A stretch of DNA of 64,000 nt from Roseburia sp. (GTDB lineage: Bacteria; Bacillota; Clostridia; Lachnospirales; Lachnospiraceae): contig JAPFDX010000001.1 in NCBI GenBank assembly GCA_026168605.1, positions 124,001 through 188,000 of the forward strand, in the 5' to 3' direction. The notes under the pieces were generated by a model. It was given only the letters and a program-made list of their open reading frames with translations, did not search any database and had not been told where the DNA came from. Shown piece by piece: positions 55,702-64,000 of this stretch. Position 1 is the stretch's first letter, and each line of letters starts with the position of its first letter. The position numbers and the translations under genes are program-made.

Positions 55702-56067
55702 ATGAAAAGCTATACAATCACAGTAAATGGAACGGTTTATGATGTGACCGTAGAGGAAAACGGTGCAGTGAGCGCACCGTCAGCAGCTCCGAGACGTGCA
55801 GCGGCACCTCCGGCGGCACCTGCAGCAAAGCCTGCGGCAGCAGCGGGAGCAGGCAGCGTGAAGATCGAGGCAGGAGCAGCGGGAAAGGTGTTTAAGATTG
55901 AGACTTCTGTCGGCGCGACCGTAAAGAGAGGCGACACACTTCTGATCTTAGAGATCATGAAGATGGAGACCCCGGTTGTTGCGACGGAGGACGGTACTGT
56001 GGCAAGCATCAATGTAAATGTAGGCGATATGATCGAGGCGGGAGCATTACTTGCAACGTTAAACTAA
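55702..56067 (+). CDS. Biotin carboxyl carrier protein (sodium-pump decarboxylase type)
   Basis: The start is ATG 55702, eight bases after AGGAGG; an adjacent TTG at 55699 is less well placed. The product has 121 residues. A short N-terminal strand region ([18 protein letters not shown]) is followed by an Ala/Pro-rich flexible linker (residues 29-50) and the biotinyl domain. The biotinylated lysine is Lys87 in EIMKMET, where the usual A/V-M-K-M reads I-M-K-M. It carries CO2 between the carboxyltransferases and OadB. Confidence 0.93.
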   Translation: MKSYTITVNGTVYDVTVEENGAVSAPSAAPRRAAAPPAAPAAKPAAAAGAGSVKIEAGAAGKVFKIETSVGATVKRGDTLLILEIMKMETPVVATEDGTVASINVNVGDMIEAGALLATLN

Positions 56068-56086
56068 GTTTATTAGGAGGAAGACA

Positions 56087-57235
56087 ATGAGCTATTTTAC
56101 AGAGACAATGGGCAACCTCCTGGAACAGACCGCTTTCTTTAACCTGACATGGGGAAATTTTGTGATGATTCTTGTCGCGTGTGTTTTCCTGTATCTGGCG
56201 ATCGCAAAGGGGTTTGAGCCGTTGCTGCTCGTTCCGATCGCATTCGGTATGCTGCTTGTAAATATCTACCCGGATATTTTTGCAAGCCCGGAGCAGATGA
56301 GCAATGGCGTGGGTGGATTACTGCATTATTTTTATGTGTTAGATGAATGGTCGATTCTGCCTTCTCTGATTTTCCTCGGAGTGGGAGCGATGACCGACTT
56401 TGGACCGCTGATCGCGAACCCGATCAGTTTCCTTTTGGGAGCTGCGGCTCAGTTTGGTATTTTCGGCGCATATTTCCTTGCAATCTTATGGGGATTCAAT
56501 GACAAGGCAGCGGCAGCCGTATCCATTATCGGCGGCGCTGACGGTCCGACCTCCATTTTCCTCGCAGGAAAACTGGGACAGTCCGGTCTGATGGGACCGA
56601 TCGCGGTGGCTGCATATTCTTACATGGCGCTTGTTCCGGTGATCCAACCGCCGATCATGAAGCTGTTTACCACGAAGAAAGAGCGCGCGATCAAGATGGA
56701 CAATTTGAGACCGGTCTCCAAACTAGAGAAGATCCTGTTCCCGATCGTCGTGACGATCGTGGTATGTACGATCCTTCCGACGACAGCTCCGCTTGTCGGT
56801 ATGCTGATGCTCGGAAACCTGTTCCGTGAGTGCGGCGTTGTCCGTCAGTTGACAGATACGGCGTCAAACGCCCTGATGTACATCGTGGTGATCCTGCTCG
56901 GTACCTCCGTGGGAGCATCCACAAGCGCAGAGGCATTCTTAAATTGGACAACTTTAAAGATCGTCGGACTTGGTCTGGTGGCGTTTATGTTTGGTACGGC
57001 GGCGGGCGTATTGTTCGGTAAGCTGTTGTGCAAGGTGACGGGAGGCAAGATCAATCCTCTGATCGGTTCCGCCGGAGTGTCGGCTGTTCCGATGGCTGCC
57101 CGCGTATCGCAGAAGGTTGGCGCAGAGGAAGACCCGACAAACTTTTTACTTATGCACGCAATGGGACCAAATGTTGCCGGAGTGATCGGTACCGCAGTGG
57201 CAGCCGGTGTATTTATGGCGATCTTTGGTATATAG
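56087..57235 (+). CDS. oadB: Sodium-translocating decarboxylase beta subunit
   Basis: A 382-residue membrane protein with about nine to eleven hydrophobic segments. The sodium and carboxybiotin site is in [15 protein letters not shown], containing the conserved Asp. Other family stretches are [18 protein letters not shown] and [15 protein letters not shown]. It decarboxylates carboxybiotin and exports sodium ions. AGGAGG precedes the ATG; the next gene is 12 bases away. Confidence 0.96.
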   Translation: MSYFTETMGNLLEQTAFFNLTWGNFVMILVACVFLYLAIAKGFEPLLLVPIAFGMLLVNIYPDIFASPEQMSNGVGGLLHYFYVLDEWSILPSLIFLGVGAMTDFGPLIANPISFLLGAAAQFGIFGAYFLAILWGFNDKAAAAVSIIGGADGPTSIFLAGKLGQSGLMGPIAVAAYSYMALVPVIQPPIMKLFTTKKERAIKMDNLRPVSKLEKILFPIVVTIVVCTILPTTAPLVGMLMLGNLFRECGVVRQLTDTASNALMYIVVILLGTSVGASTSAEAFLNWTTLKIVGLGLVAFMFGTAAGVLFGKLLCKVTGGKINPLIGSAGVSAVPMAARVSQKVGAEEDPTNFLLMHAMGPNVAGVIGTAVAAGVFMAIFGI

Positions 57236-57247
57236 GAGGATAGAGTA

Positions 57248-58666
57248 ATGTCAGAAGTTGTTAAGAAACCTTTAAAAATAACAGAGACGATCCTGCGCGA
57301 CGCGCACCAGTCTCTGATCGCGACCAGAATGACAACGGAGCAGATGCTGCCGATCGTGGAGAAGATGGATCAGGTCGGTTTCCACGCCGTAGAGTGCTGG
57401 GGCGGCGCTACCTTTGACGCGTCCCTCCGTTTCTTAAAGGAAGATCCGTGGGAGCGTCTCCGCAAGTTGAGAGCCGGATTTAAAAATACAAAGCTCCAGA
57501 TGCTGTTCCGCGGACAGAATATCTTAGGCTACCGTCCGTATGCGGACGACGTGGTAGAGTACTTTGTGCAGAAGTCCATTGCAAACGGTATCGACATCAT
57601 CCGTATCTTTGACTGTCTGAACGATCTGCGCAATCTGCAGACCGCGGTGAGCGCCTGCAATAAGGAAAAAGGACACGCGCAGGTTGCCTTGTCCTACACC
57701 TTAGGCGATGCCTATACGTTAGAATACTGGACCGAGATGGCGAAGAAGATCGAGGATATGGGTGCAGATTCCATCTGTATCAAGGATATGGCGGGACTTT
57801 TGGTGCCGCAGGAGGCGGATGTGCTGGTGCGTGCGCTTAAGGATGCGACAAGCCTGCCGATCGAGCTCCACACACATTATACCTCCGGCGTCGCTTCCAT
57901 GACTTACATGAAAGCTGTCGAGGCGGGATGCGATATCATTGACACTGCAATGTCACCGTTTGCGCTTGGAACTTCCCAGCCTGCGACGGAGGTTATGGTA
58001 GAGGCGTTTAAGGGAACAGAGTTTGACACCGGTTTAGACCAGAACAAGCTGGCAGAGATCGCGGATTATTTCCGTCCGATGCGCGAGGAGGCACTGGAGA
58101 GCGGTCTGATGAATCCGAAGGTGCTCGGCGTCAATATCAAGACCTTGTTATATCAGGTTCCGGGCGGTATGCTCTCCAACCTGATCTCCCAGTTGAAGGA
58201 GCAGGGCAAGGAGGATAAATATGAGGAAGTGCTCGCGGAAGTACCGCGTGTGCGCAAGGATCTCGGTGAGCCGCCTCTGGTTACACCGTCCTCCCAGATC
58301 GTCGGCACGCAGGCAGTGTTCAACGTGCTGATGGGCGAGCGCTACAAGGTGGCGACGAAGGAGACGAAGGACGTCCTTCTCGGAAAGTACGGTCAGACAG
58401 TAAAACCGTTTAATCCGGAAGTGGTAGACAAGGTTCTCGGTGAGGAGAAGAAGAATGCGATCACCTGCCGTCCGGCAGATCTGCTTGAGCCGGAGCTTGC
58501 GAAGATCGAGGCAGAGATGAAGCAGTGGAAACAGCAGGATGAGGACGTACTGTCCTACGCACTGTTCCCGCAGGTTGCAACCGAGTTCTTCCAGTACCGC
58601 GAGGCACAGCAGAAGAAGGTGGATGCGACGATCGCGGACACGAAGAACGGCGCTTATCCGGTCTAA
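57248..58666 (+). CDS. oadA: OadA-like carboxyltransferase alpha subunit (5S type, no biotin domain)
   Basis: A 472-residue TIM-barrel carboxyltransferase. Motifs are ETILRDAHQSLIATRM, VECWGGATFDASLRFL, RIFDCLNDLRNL, a KDMAGLL motif and the metal-binding histidines in ELHTHYTSGV. The usual C-terminal biotinyl domain of OadA is missing, supplied by the separate carrier encoded upstream. This resembles the 5S subunit of transcarboxylase, which transfers CO2 between oxaloacetate/pyruvate and biotin. It is the last gene of the operon. Confidence 0.94.
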   Translation: MSEVVKKPLKITETILRDAHQSLIATRMTTEQMLPIVEKMDQVGFHAVECWGGATFDASLRFLKEDPWERLRKLRAGFKNTKLQMLFRGQNILGYRPYADDVVEYFVQKSIANGIDIIRIFDCLNDLRNLQTAVSACNKEKGHAQVALSYTLGDAYTLEYWTEMAKKIEDMGADSICIKDMAGLLVPQEADVLVRALKDATSLPIELHTHYTSGVASMTYMKAVEAGCDIIDTAMSPFALGTSQPATEVMVEAFKGTEFDTGLDQNKLAEIADYFRPMREEALESGLMNPKVLGVNIKTLLYQVPGGMLSNLISQLKEQGKEDKYEEVLAEVPRVRKDLGEPPLVTPSSQIVGTQAVFNVLMGERYKVATKETKDVLLGKYGQTVKPFNPEVVDKVLGEEKKNAITCRPADLLEPELAKIEAEMKQWKQQDEDVLSYALFPQVATEFFQYREAQQKKVDATIADTKNGAYPV

Positions 58667-58680
58667 ATAAAAGAATGGGA

Positions 58681-58730
58681 AAATCCGGCGGAGAGACAGA
58701 GAATTCTGTCCCTCCTGCCGGATTTGTTGT
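58681..58730 (+). terminator. Terminator of the decarboxylase operon
   Basis: AAATCCGGC with GCCGGATTT forms the outer stem and GACAGA with TCTGTC the inner stem, then TTGTTG. Confidence 0.75.
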
Positions 58731-58746
58731 TTATAGGGGGGCGGGA

Positions 58747-58846
58747 TTGTCAAAATGCATCTATGGGATTCTGATTTGTGAATATAAAGAAGTTCTTAGC
58801 TTCGGAATCCTGAACAAAAAGAATCCCATAAGTGCATTTTGCCAGC
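58747..58846. repeat. Palindromic repeat element, short copy
   Basis: The arms GTCAAAATGCAT...ATGGGATTC (58749-58772) and GAATCCCAT...GCATTTTGCC (58821-58843) are inverted repeats. The centre shares an identical run of over 30 bases with the right half of the element at 25472-25772 (starting AGAAGTTCTTAGCTTCGG). The arm sequences differ from the long copy but still pair with each other. Confidence 0.75.
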
Positions 58847-58868
58847 CGAATCTTTATAAGAAATATTT

Positions 58869-59360
58869 TTACGGATTCCGGCGTATCACGCCGCAGCCGA
58901 TCTTTTCACCGGAATTGCCGGAGGGCTGCGTCACAAAATCATCCGGCATCCGGTGGATGATGACGGAGCGTCCGAGGATCTCCGGGATGCCAAAGCGCTT
59001 GTCATAAAACGCAGTCCAGGCGTAGCCCTGGTTGCCGAGCAGCGGCGGCAGGTCTCCGGTGTGCTGTGGGTGCGGCACGGTCTGGCGCGAATAGTGGTCG
59101 CCCGTGTGCGTAAAGTTCTCGGAGCAGTCGCCGTATTCGTGGATGTGCATTCCATAGAAATTCGTGCTGCCCGCTTCGGTGAGATTGGGGAGACCAAAGA
59201 TTTCCGCCTCCACCAGAATCCCGTCATAGATGGTCGTATAAAACCGGACGAGACCGGATAAGTGTGGGGCGTCCTGGTTTCCGGTGATCCACGCGACGGC
59301 GTCCGGCAGACGGTTTTGCATCGTCCACGAAAATGTCTGGGCGGGTGTTACATCTCTCAT
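58869..59360 (-). CDS. sodC: Cu/Zn superoxide dismutase family protein
   Basis: A 163-residue protein. The family motifs are complete: GMHIHEYGDC for copper, HPQHTGDLPPL for zinc, and GRSVIIHRMPDD with GEKIGCGVI at the end. The cysteines for the structural disulfide are present (the GDC and GCG positions). No signal peptide is seen, although bacterial SodC is normally exported. The ATG at 59360 has GGAG nine bases upstream. It would dismutate superoxide. Family members of this cytoplasmic type occur in gut Clostridia; activity is not established by sequence alone. Confidence 0.9.
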   Translation of the reverse strand: MRDVTPAQTFSWTMQNRLPDAVAWITGNQDAPHLSGLVRFYTTIYDGILVEAEIFGLPNLTEAGSTNFYGMHIHEYGDCSENFTHTGDHYSRQTVPHPQHTGDLPPLLGNQGYAWTAFYDKRFGIPEILGRSVIIHRMPDDFVTQPSGNSGEKIGCGVIRRNP

Positions 59361-59388
59361 GTTTTCTGTTCTCCATTTTTATTGTCCT

Positions 59389-59410
59389 GGCTGCGTGAAG
59401 CAGCCTTTTT
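59389..59410 (+). terminator. Isolated terminator-like hairpin upstream of the RpiR gene
   Basis: GGCTGC-GTGAA-GCAGCC followed by T5. No gene on this strand ends here. It lies upstream of the promoter at 59443, so it may stop antisense or read-through transcription. Confidence 0.5.
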
Positions 59411-59442
59411 CCTTATTGTATGTAAATTCATTTGTCCGGTTC

Positions 59443-59470
59443 TTGCAAAAAGCATGATTTTTGATATAAT
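59443..59470 (+). promoter_or_regulatory. Sigma-A promoter of the RpiR gene
   Basis: TTGCAA (59443-59448) and TATAAT (59465-59470) with a 16-base spacer. Confidence 0.7.
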
Positions 59471-59500
59471 CTAACTATTGGCGATTTCGGGAGGAGAACT

Positions 59501-60433
59501 ATGGGCAATACGAATGACCTGAGTAACCGCATCAACGATGCGTATGGCAGACTGAGCAAGGGACAGAAGCTGCTTGCGACTTACATTACAGACAATTACG
59601 ACAAGGCGGTATTTCTGACAGCCGCAAAGCTCGGCGAGGTGGTTGGCGTCAGCGAGTCGACCGTGGTGCGTTTTGCAACGCATCTTGGATACAAGGGCTA
59701 CCCGGAATTCCAGAGCGCACTCGAGGAGCTTGTGCGCAATAAGCTCAATTCGATCCAGCGCATGGAGGTCACCTACGGGCGCATCAGCCAGTCGAAAATA
59801 CTGGAGTCCGTGCTCAAATCGGACGCCGACAAGATCCATTCGACGTTGGATAAAATTGACCAGAACGCGTTTGAACTCGCCGTCGACACGATACTCTCGG
59901 CGAAGCATATCTATATTATCGGCATCCGCAGTTGCGCGCCGCTTGCGAGCTTTCTCGCCTTTTACTTTACGCTGATGTTTGAGAATGTGCATCTCATCCA
60001 GACGAGCAGTTCGAGCGAGATTTTTGAGCAGATGGTGCGCATCGGCAAGGAGGACGTCATCATCGGCATCAGCTTTCCACGCTATTCCATGCGCACCTTA
60101 AAGGCGATGGAATTTGCAAACAACCGGAGCGCGAAGGTCATCACCTTGACCGACAGCGTACATTCCCCGATGAACCTCTATTCCTCCTGCAACCTGATCG
60201 CGGACAGCGACATGGCTTCCATCGTGGATTCGCTTGTGGCGCCGCTCTCAGTCATCAACGCGCTGATCGTGGCGCTCTGCATGAGAAAACAGGGCGAGGT
60301 GGCAAAGACGCTTGAGATGCTCGAGGATATCTGGGACGAGTATCAGGTTTATGAGAATGACGAGATCAATTACATCGACGATTCGATCAAGATGCGCTAT
60401 GCCAGGATAGGAGACAGTGATTTTAATGAGTAG
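59501..60433 (+). CDS. MurR/RpiR-family transcriptional regulator
   Basis: A 310-residue protein. The N-terminal helix-turn-helix (AKLGEVVGVSESTVVRFATH, about 40-65) is followed by a SIS sugar-phosphate-binding domain (about 120-260; IYIIGIRSCAPLASFLAFY, DVIIGISFPRYSMRTLKAM). The family senses phosphosugars. No sugar gene lies beside it, and the 8-base overlap with the flavoprotein gene suggests co-transcription with that gene. GGGAGGAG precedes the ATG. Confidence 0.9.
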   Translation: MGNTNDLSNRINDAYGRLSKGQKLLATYITDNYDKAVFLTAAKLGEVVGVSESTVVRFATHLGYKGYPEFQSALEELVRNKLNSIQRMEVTYGRISQSKILESVLKSDADKIHSTLDKIDQNAFELAVDTILSAKHIYIIGIRSCAPLASFLAFYFTLMFENVHLIQTSSSSEIFEQMVRIGKEDVIIGISFPRYSMRTLKAMEFANNRSAKVITLTDSVHSPMNLYSSCNLIADSDMASIVDSLVAPLSVINALIVALCMRKQGEVAKTLEMLEDIWDEYQVYENDEINYIDDSIKMRYARIGDSDFNE

Positions 60434-61694
60434 GGTAATCGTAGTCGGCGGGGGCGCTGCGGGAATGTTTGCGGCGATCGCCGCAGCGGAGAACGGACAT
60501 ACTGTCACGTTGCTTGAGAAAAATGAGAAGCTTGGGAAAAAACTCTATATCACCGGAAAAGGGCGCTGCAACATCACCAACGCCGCAGACATGGATACAC
60601 TGTTTGCGAACGTGATGACAAATCCCCGGTTTTTGTACAGTGCATTTTACGCCTGCGACAATCAGAGCGTGATCGATTTTTTTGAGAAAAACGGGCTGGC
60701 GACGAAGGTCGAGCGCGGAGGGCGCGTGTTTCCGGTCTCCGACCATTCCTCGGACGTGATCGCGGCTTTGCAGAGAGCGCTGAAGGATCGCGGCGTGGAA
60801 GTACGGCTTCACACGAGGGTGGAGACACTTCTGACGGAGACGTGGGAGGAGGAAGATGGAGCGGAGTCCGAGACTGTAAAACAGCGTGTCTGCGGTGTGC
60901 GTCTTTTTGACGGCAGCGAACTTCCTGCGGACGCCGTGGTGGTGGCGACCGGGGGATTTTCCTACCAGACGACCGGCTCGACCGGAGACGGCTACCGTTT
61001 TGCCACGGAGCTTGGCCACACAGTCACAGAGATTTACCCGTCACTCGTGCCTTTTTATGCAAAAGAGGAGTATGTGACGAGGATGCAGGGGCTGGCGCTA
61101 AAGAATGTCCGCGTGCGTATCCGGGATGGGAAAAAGCTTCTGTACGACGATTTCGGAGAGATGCTGTTTACGCATTTCGGCGTGAGCGGGCCGCTGATCT
61201 TAAGCGCGAGCGCGGCGATCAAGCCAAAGCTTGTGAATAAGCCGCTGGCGATGGAGATTGATCTAAAGCCCGCGCTTTCTTTCGAGCAGTTGGATGCGCG
61301 TCTGCTGCGGGAGTTCGATGAGGCGAAGAACCGCCAGTTTAAAAATTCCATCGTGCATCTGTTCCCGGCAAAAATGATTCCGGTGATACTGGAACTTTCC
61401 AGGATTTCACCGGAGAAGAAGGTCAACGAGATCACGAGGGAGGAACGGCAGAATTTTGTCAGGCTGATGAAGGCGTTTCCGGTGACGCTCGACGGACTGC
61501 GCAATTTCAAGGAGGCGATCATCACGCGCGGCGGGGTGAAGGTGAAGGAGATCAACCCGTCCACGATGGAGTCAAAGCTTGTCGGAAACCTCTATTTCTG
61601 CGGCGAGGTGCTCGATCTGGACGCGATGACCGGAGGATACAATTTACAGATCGCATGGTCGACGGGATTTCTGGCGGGGAGCAGTATTTTATAG
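60426..61694 (+). CDS. BaiN/HI0933-like FAD-dependent oxidoreductase
   Basis: The start is ATG 60426, overlapping the previous stop, giving 422 residues; a GTG at 60417 lies only three bases after the AGGAG. The FAD-binding motif is VVGGGAAGMFAAIAAAENGH. GKGRCNITNA and the C-terminal TGGYNLQIAWSTGFLAG are family hallmarks. The family includes BaiN, linked to bile-acid dehydroxylation in gut Clostridia, but most members have no known substrate. The gene is followed by cmk in what appears to be a conserved housekeeping string. Confidence 0.88.
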   Translation: MSRVIVVGGGAAGMFAAIAAAENGHTVTLLEKNEKLGKKLYITGKGRCNITNAADMDTLFANVMTNPRFLYSAFYACDNQSVIDFFEKNGLATKVERGGRVFPVSDHSSDVIAALQRALKDRGVEVRLHTRVETLLTETWEEEDGAESETVKQRVCGVRLFDGSELPADAVVVATGGFSYQTTGSTGDGYRFATELGHTVTEIYPSLVPFYAKEEYVTRMQGLALKNVRVRIRDGKKLLYDDFGEMLFTHFGVSGPLILSASAAIKPKLVNKPLAMEIDLKPALSFEQLDARLLREFDEAKNRQFKNSIVHLFPAKMIPVILELSRISPEKKVNEITREERQNFVRLMKAFPVTLDGLRNFKEAIITRGGVKVKEINPSTMESKLVGNLYFCGEVLDLDAMTGGYNLQIAWSTGFLAGSSIL

Positions 61695-61712
61695 AAGGAA
61701 GGGAGAAACAGT

Positions 61713-62384
61713 ATGAGTGTAAATATAGCGATTGACGGACCTGCGGGCGCGGGAAAAAGTACGATTGCAAAGCGTCTGGCAAAGGAGCTTGGTTTTATCT
61801 ATGTCGATACAGGGGCGATGTACCGCGCGATGGCATATTATTTCCTGGCGAATCAGATCGCGGCGGAAGATGAGGCGGCGATCGCGGCAGCCTGCCCGAA
61901 GGTGGATGTGACGATCGCCTATGAGAACGGGGAACAGCAGGTGATCTTAAACGGGGAGAACGTCAACGGTGTGATCCGCACCGAGGAGGTCGGAAACATG
62001 GCGTCGGCGACAAGCGTTTATCCGGTTGTCAGGGAAAAGCTGGTGGAATTGCAGCGACAGCTCGCAAAAAAGGCGGATGTGATCATGGACGGCAGGGACA
62101 TCGGCACCTGCGTGCTGCCGGATGCACAGGTGAAGATCTATCTGACGGCAAGCTCTGCGACGCGCGCGAAACGCAGATATGAGGAGCTTACGGCAAAGGG
62201 TGTTTCCTGCGATCTGGAGGAGATCGAGAAAGATATCATTGAGCGCGACTACCGGGATATGCACCGCGAGGCGTCGCCGCTTATGCAGGCGGAGGATGCC
62301 ATTCTGGTAGACAGCTCGGATCTTACGATCGACGAGGTTTTGGAGGAACTGCACAGTATCTACGAGCAGACGGTGGTCGCATAG
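61713..62384 (+). CDS. cmk: Cytidylate kinase
   Basis: A 223-residue kinase. The P-loop is DGPAGAGKSTIAKRLA, followed by YVDTGAMYRAMAY for CMP binding, and MDGRDIGTCVLPDA and YRDMHREASPL further on. It phosphorylates CMP and dCMP. In many Clostridia it precedes ispH and rpsA, as here. Confidence 0.97.
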   Translation: MSVNIAIDGPAGAGKSTIAKRLAKELGFIYVDTGAMYRAMAYYFLANQIAAEDEAAIAAACPKVDVTIAYENGEQQVILNGENVNGVIRTEEVGNMASATSVYPVVREKLVELQRQLAKKADVIMDGRDIGTCVLPDAQVKIYLTASSATRAKRRYEELTAKGVSCDLEEIEKDIIERDYRDMHREASPLMQAEDAILVDSSDLTIDEVLEELHSIYEQTVVA

Positions 62385-62426
62385 AAGCTTGTATCAAAGC
62401 TGCTATGCCGGAAAGGATGGAGTGGT

Positions 62427-63278
62427 ATGAAGGTAACTCTTGCAAAGAGCGCGGGTTTTTGTTTCGGCGTGAAGCGCGCAGTGGATACCGTATATGAGAA
62501 AATAGAAGGCGGCGGCGCGATCTACACCTACGGTCCGATCATCCACAACGAGGAGGTCGTCTCAGACCTTGAGGAAAAAGGTGTGACGGTGATCCACGAG
62601 GTGGAGGAGCTGCGGGGGAAACCGCAGGGGACGGTGGTGATCCGCGCGCACGGTGTGGAGAAGGGCGTCTGCGAGCAGATCGAGGCGCTCGGATTTTCCA
62701 TTGTGGACGCGACGTGCCCGTTCGTGTTAAAGATCCACCGGTTGGTGGAGCGTTACAGCGGCGAGGGCTGCCAGATCGTCATTGTCGGAAACGAGGCGCA
62801 CCCCGAGGTCCGGGGGATCAAGAGCTGGTCGTCCGCAGACAGTACAACGGTGCTCGGAAGCCTTGCGGACGCGCGAAATTTTACGGCGGATAAGGGCAAA
62901 AAGGTCTGTATTGTATCACAAACGACATTTAATTACAATAAATTTCAAGAATTAGTTGAAATTATCAAGGAAAAAGGGTATGATATAATTGTTTTAAATA
63001 CTATCTGCAATGCGACTGAAGAACGCCAGACTGAAGCGAGGGCGCTCGCGGCAAGATCAGACGCGATGATCGTGATCGGCGGCAGGAACAGTTCCAACAC
63101 GCAGAAGCTATTTGAAATATGCAAAAAAGAATGCAAAAATACTTACTATATACAAACTGTAAAGGATTTGGAGCCGTCCGGCTTTGAGTCTGTCGATAAC
63201 GTAGGTATTACCGCAGGGGCTTCTACCCCAAACAAAATTATTGAGGAGGTTCAAAAGAATGTCAGAAATGAGCTTTGA
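62427..63278 (+). CDS. ispH: 4-hydroxy-3-methylbut-2-enyl diphosphate reductase
   Basis: A 283-residue Fe-S enzyme of the MEP isoprenoid pathway. The three cluster cysteines are in SAGFCFGVKRAVD, VDATCPFV and NTICNATEERQTEA. It makes IPP and DMAPP. The last 20 bases overlap the S1-domain gene. In several Clostridia the two are fused; here they are separate but overlapping. The stretch around 62940-63000 is locally AT-rich. Confidence 0.97.
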   Translation: MKVTLAKSAGFCFGVKRAVDTVYEKIEGGGAIYTYGPIIHNEEVVSDLEEKGVTVIHEVEELRGKPQGTVVIRAHGVEKGVCEQIEALGFSIVDATCPFVLKIHRLVERYSGEGCQIVIVGNEAHPEVRGIKSWSSADSTTVLGSLADARNFTADKGKKVCIVSQTTFNYNKFQELVEIIKEKGYDIIVLNTICNATEERQTEARALAARSDAMIVIGGRNSSNTQKLFEICKKECKNTYYIQTVKDLEPSGFESVDNVGITAGASTPNKIIEEVQKNVRNEL

Positions 63279-64000
63279 ACAAATGCTGGAAGAATCATTT
63301 AAAACAATAAGGAATGGAGAGGTAGTTGAGGGTACCGTTATCGATGTGAAACCTGATGAGATCGTTTTGAATATCGGCTACAAGGCAGACGGAATCATTA
63401 CGCGTAATGAATACACCAACGAGTCAAACGTGGACCTGACAACTATGGTATCTGTCGGAGACACGATGGAGGCAAAGGTTCTGAAGGTAAATGACGGTGA
63501 GGGACAGGTTATGCTGACCTACAAGCGTCTGGCTGCCGAGAAGGGAAGCAAGAGATTAGAGGAAGCATTCGAGAACAAAGAAGTGCTGACTGCAAAGGTT
63601 GCACAGGTACTGGATGGCGGCTTGTGTGTGATCGTGGATGAGACGAGAGTGTTTATCCCGGCAAGCCTCGTATCAGACTCCTATGAGAAGGATCTGAACA
63701 AGTACAAGGATCAGGACATTGAGTTCGTGATCAGCGAGTTCAACCCGAAACGCAGAAGGATCATCGGCGACAGAAAGCAGCTTCTGGTTGCGAGAAAGTT
63801 AGAGCAGCAGAAGGAACTGTTTGCAAAGATCAAGATCGGCGACGTGTTAGAGGGAACTGTGAAGAATGTAACCGATTTCGGCGCATTTATCGATCTTGGG
63901 GGAGCGGACGGACTGCTTCATATCTCCGAGATGTCCTGGGGCAGAGTGGAGAGCCCGAAGAAAGTATTCAATGTCGGCGATACCGTAAAGGTATTTATCA
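63259..64000 (+). CDS. rpsA: S1-domain RNA-binding protein, ribosomal protein S1-like (3' end outside window)
   Basis: The frame opens at ATG 63259, nine bases after GAGGAGG, overlapping the end of ispH, and runs to the window edge (247 codons). Three S1 domains begin at about residues 22 (EGTVIDVKPDEIVLNIGYKA), 108 (AKVAQVLDGGLCVIVDETRV) and 195 (EGTVKNVTDFGAFIDLGGAD). S1 binds mRNA on the 30S subunit or acts in RNA metabolism. Its full length cannot be judged here. Confidence 0.93.
   Translation, partial: MSEMSFEQMLEESFKTIRNGEVVEGTVIDVKPDEIVLNIGYKADGIITRNEYTNESNVDLTTMVSVGDTMEAKVLKVNDGEGQVMLTYKRLAAEKGSKRLEEAFENKEVLTAKVAQVLDGGLCVIVDETRVFIPASLVSDSYEKDLNKYKDQDIEFVISEFNPKRRRIIGDRKQLLVARKLEQQKELFAKIKIGDVLEGTVKNVTDFGAFIDLGGADGLLHISEMSWGRVESPKKVFNVGDTVKVFI

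Overview
The window reads as chromosome of an anaerobic Firmicute of the Lachnospiraceae type (Roseburia/Agathobacter-like). The reasons are the gene content (GGGtGRT protein beside a NifU-like scaffold, a sodium-pumping decarboxylase with separate subunits, a BaiN-like flavoprotein, XRE regulators with membrane tails), strong AGGAGG ribosome binding sites, and sigma-A promoters with 16-17 base spacers. Base composition is moderate, with AT-rich islands at an insertion sequence and at a tRNA pair. This placement is inference from content, not from a database search.

Layout. 1-3.5 kb: a divergent pair made of an XRE-UDP-glucose dehydrogenase fusion (partial, minus strand) and a two-gene unit of unknown function whose second protein carries a Hint (intein-like) domain. 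3.6-10.8 kb: topoisomerase III with six C-terminal zinc-ribbon repeats, a TraX-like membrane protein, a GlmU-like beta-helix protein, and the NifU-like/GGGtGRT pair. 10.8-13.6 kb: an orphan small RNA candidate, an IS91-family element, and the decayed remains of a GH13 glucosidase. 13.6-16.5 kb: an AraC regulator, galE and an Rpn-type nuclease/transposase. 16.8-25.3 kb: a sugar PTS operon (EIIA, EIIB, EIIC, two DUF871/MupG-like proteins, a GH1 phospho-beta-glycosidase and a PRD regulator with a degenerate AAA+ domain). 25.4-26.4 kb: a palindromic repeat element and two divergently oriented tRNA-Glu(CUC) genes. 26.5-30.9 kb: a large wall-anchored surface protein. 31.1-39.7 kb: the conserved rimP-nusA-rnpM-ylxQ-infB-rbfA-nrnA-truB-ribF operon. 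39.9-53.2 kb: an NlpC/P60 hydrolase, rpsO, pnp, an XRE membrane regulator, a chemotaxis receptor, an intracellular subtilase, cardiolipin synthase, scpAB, and two D,D-carboxypeptidases. 53.3-58.7 kb: a biotin-dependent carboxyltransferase and sodium-pump operon. 58.9-64 kb: Cu/Zn superoxide dismutase, an RpiR regulator, a BaiN-like flavoprotein, cmk, ispH and the start of an S1-domain gene (rpsA).

How the genes work together. The PTS operon should import and phosphorylate a beta-linked disaccharide and split it in the cytoplasm. The 53-58 kb operon pairs transcarboxylase-like subunits with a sodium-exporting decarboxylase, so it probably couples CO2-group transfer to a sodium gradient. The most interesting unexplained items are (i) a roughly 135-nt orphan RNA made of two tandem hairpins whose stems covary while the loops stay constant, (ii) the Hint-domain two-gene locus, (iii) two copies of a palindromic repeat whose arms changed together, and (iv) the XRE-dehydrogenase fusion with a perfect palindrome at its own promoter.
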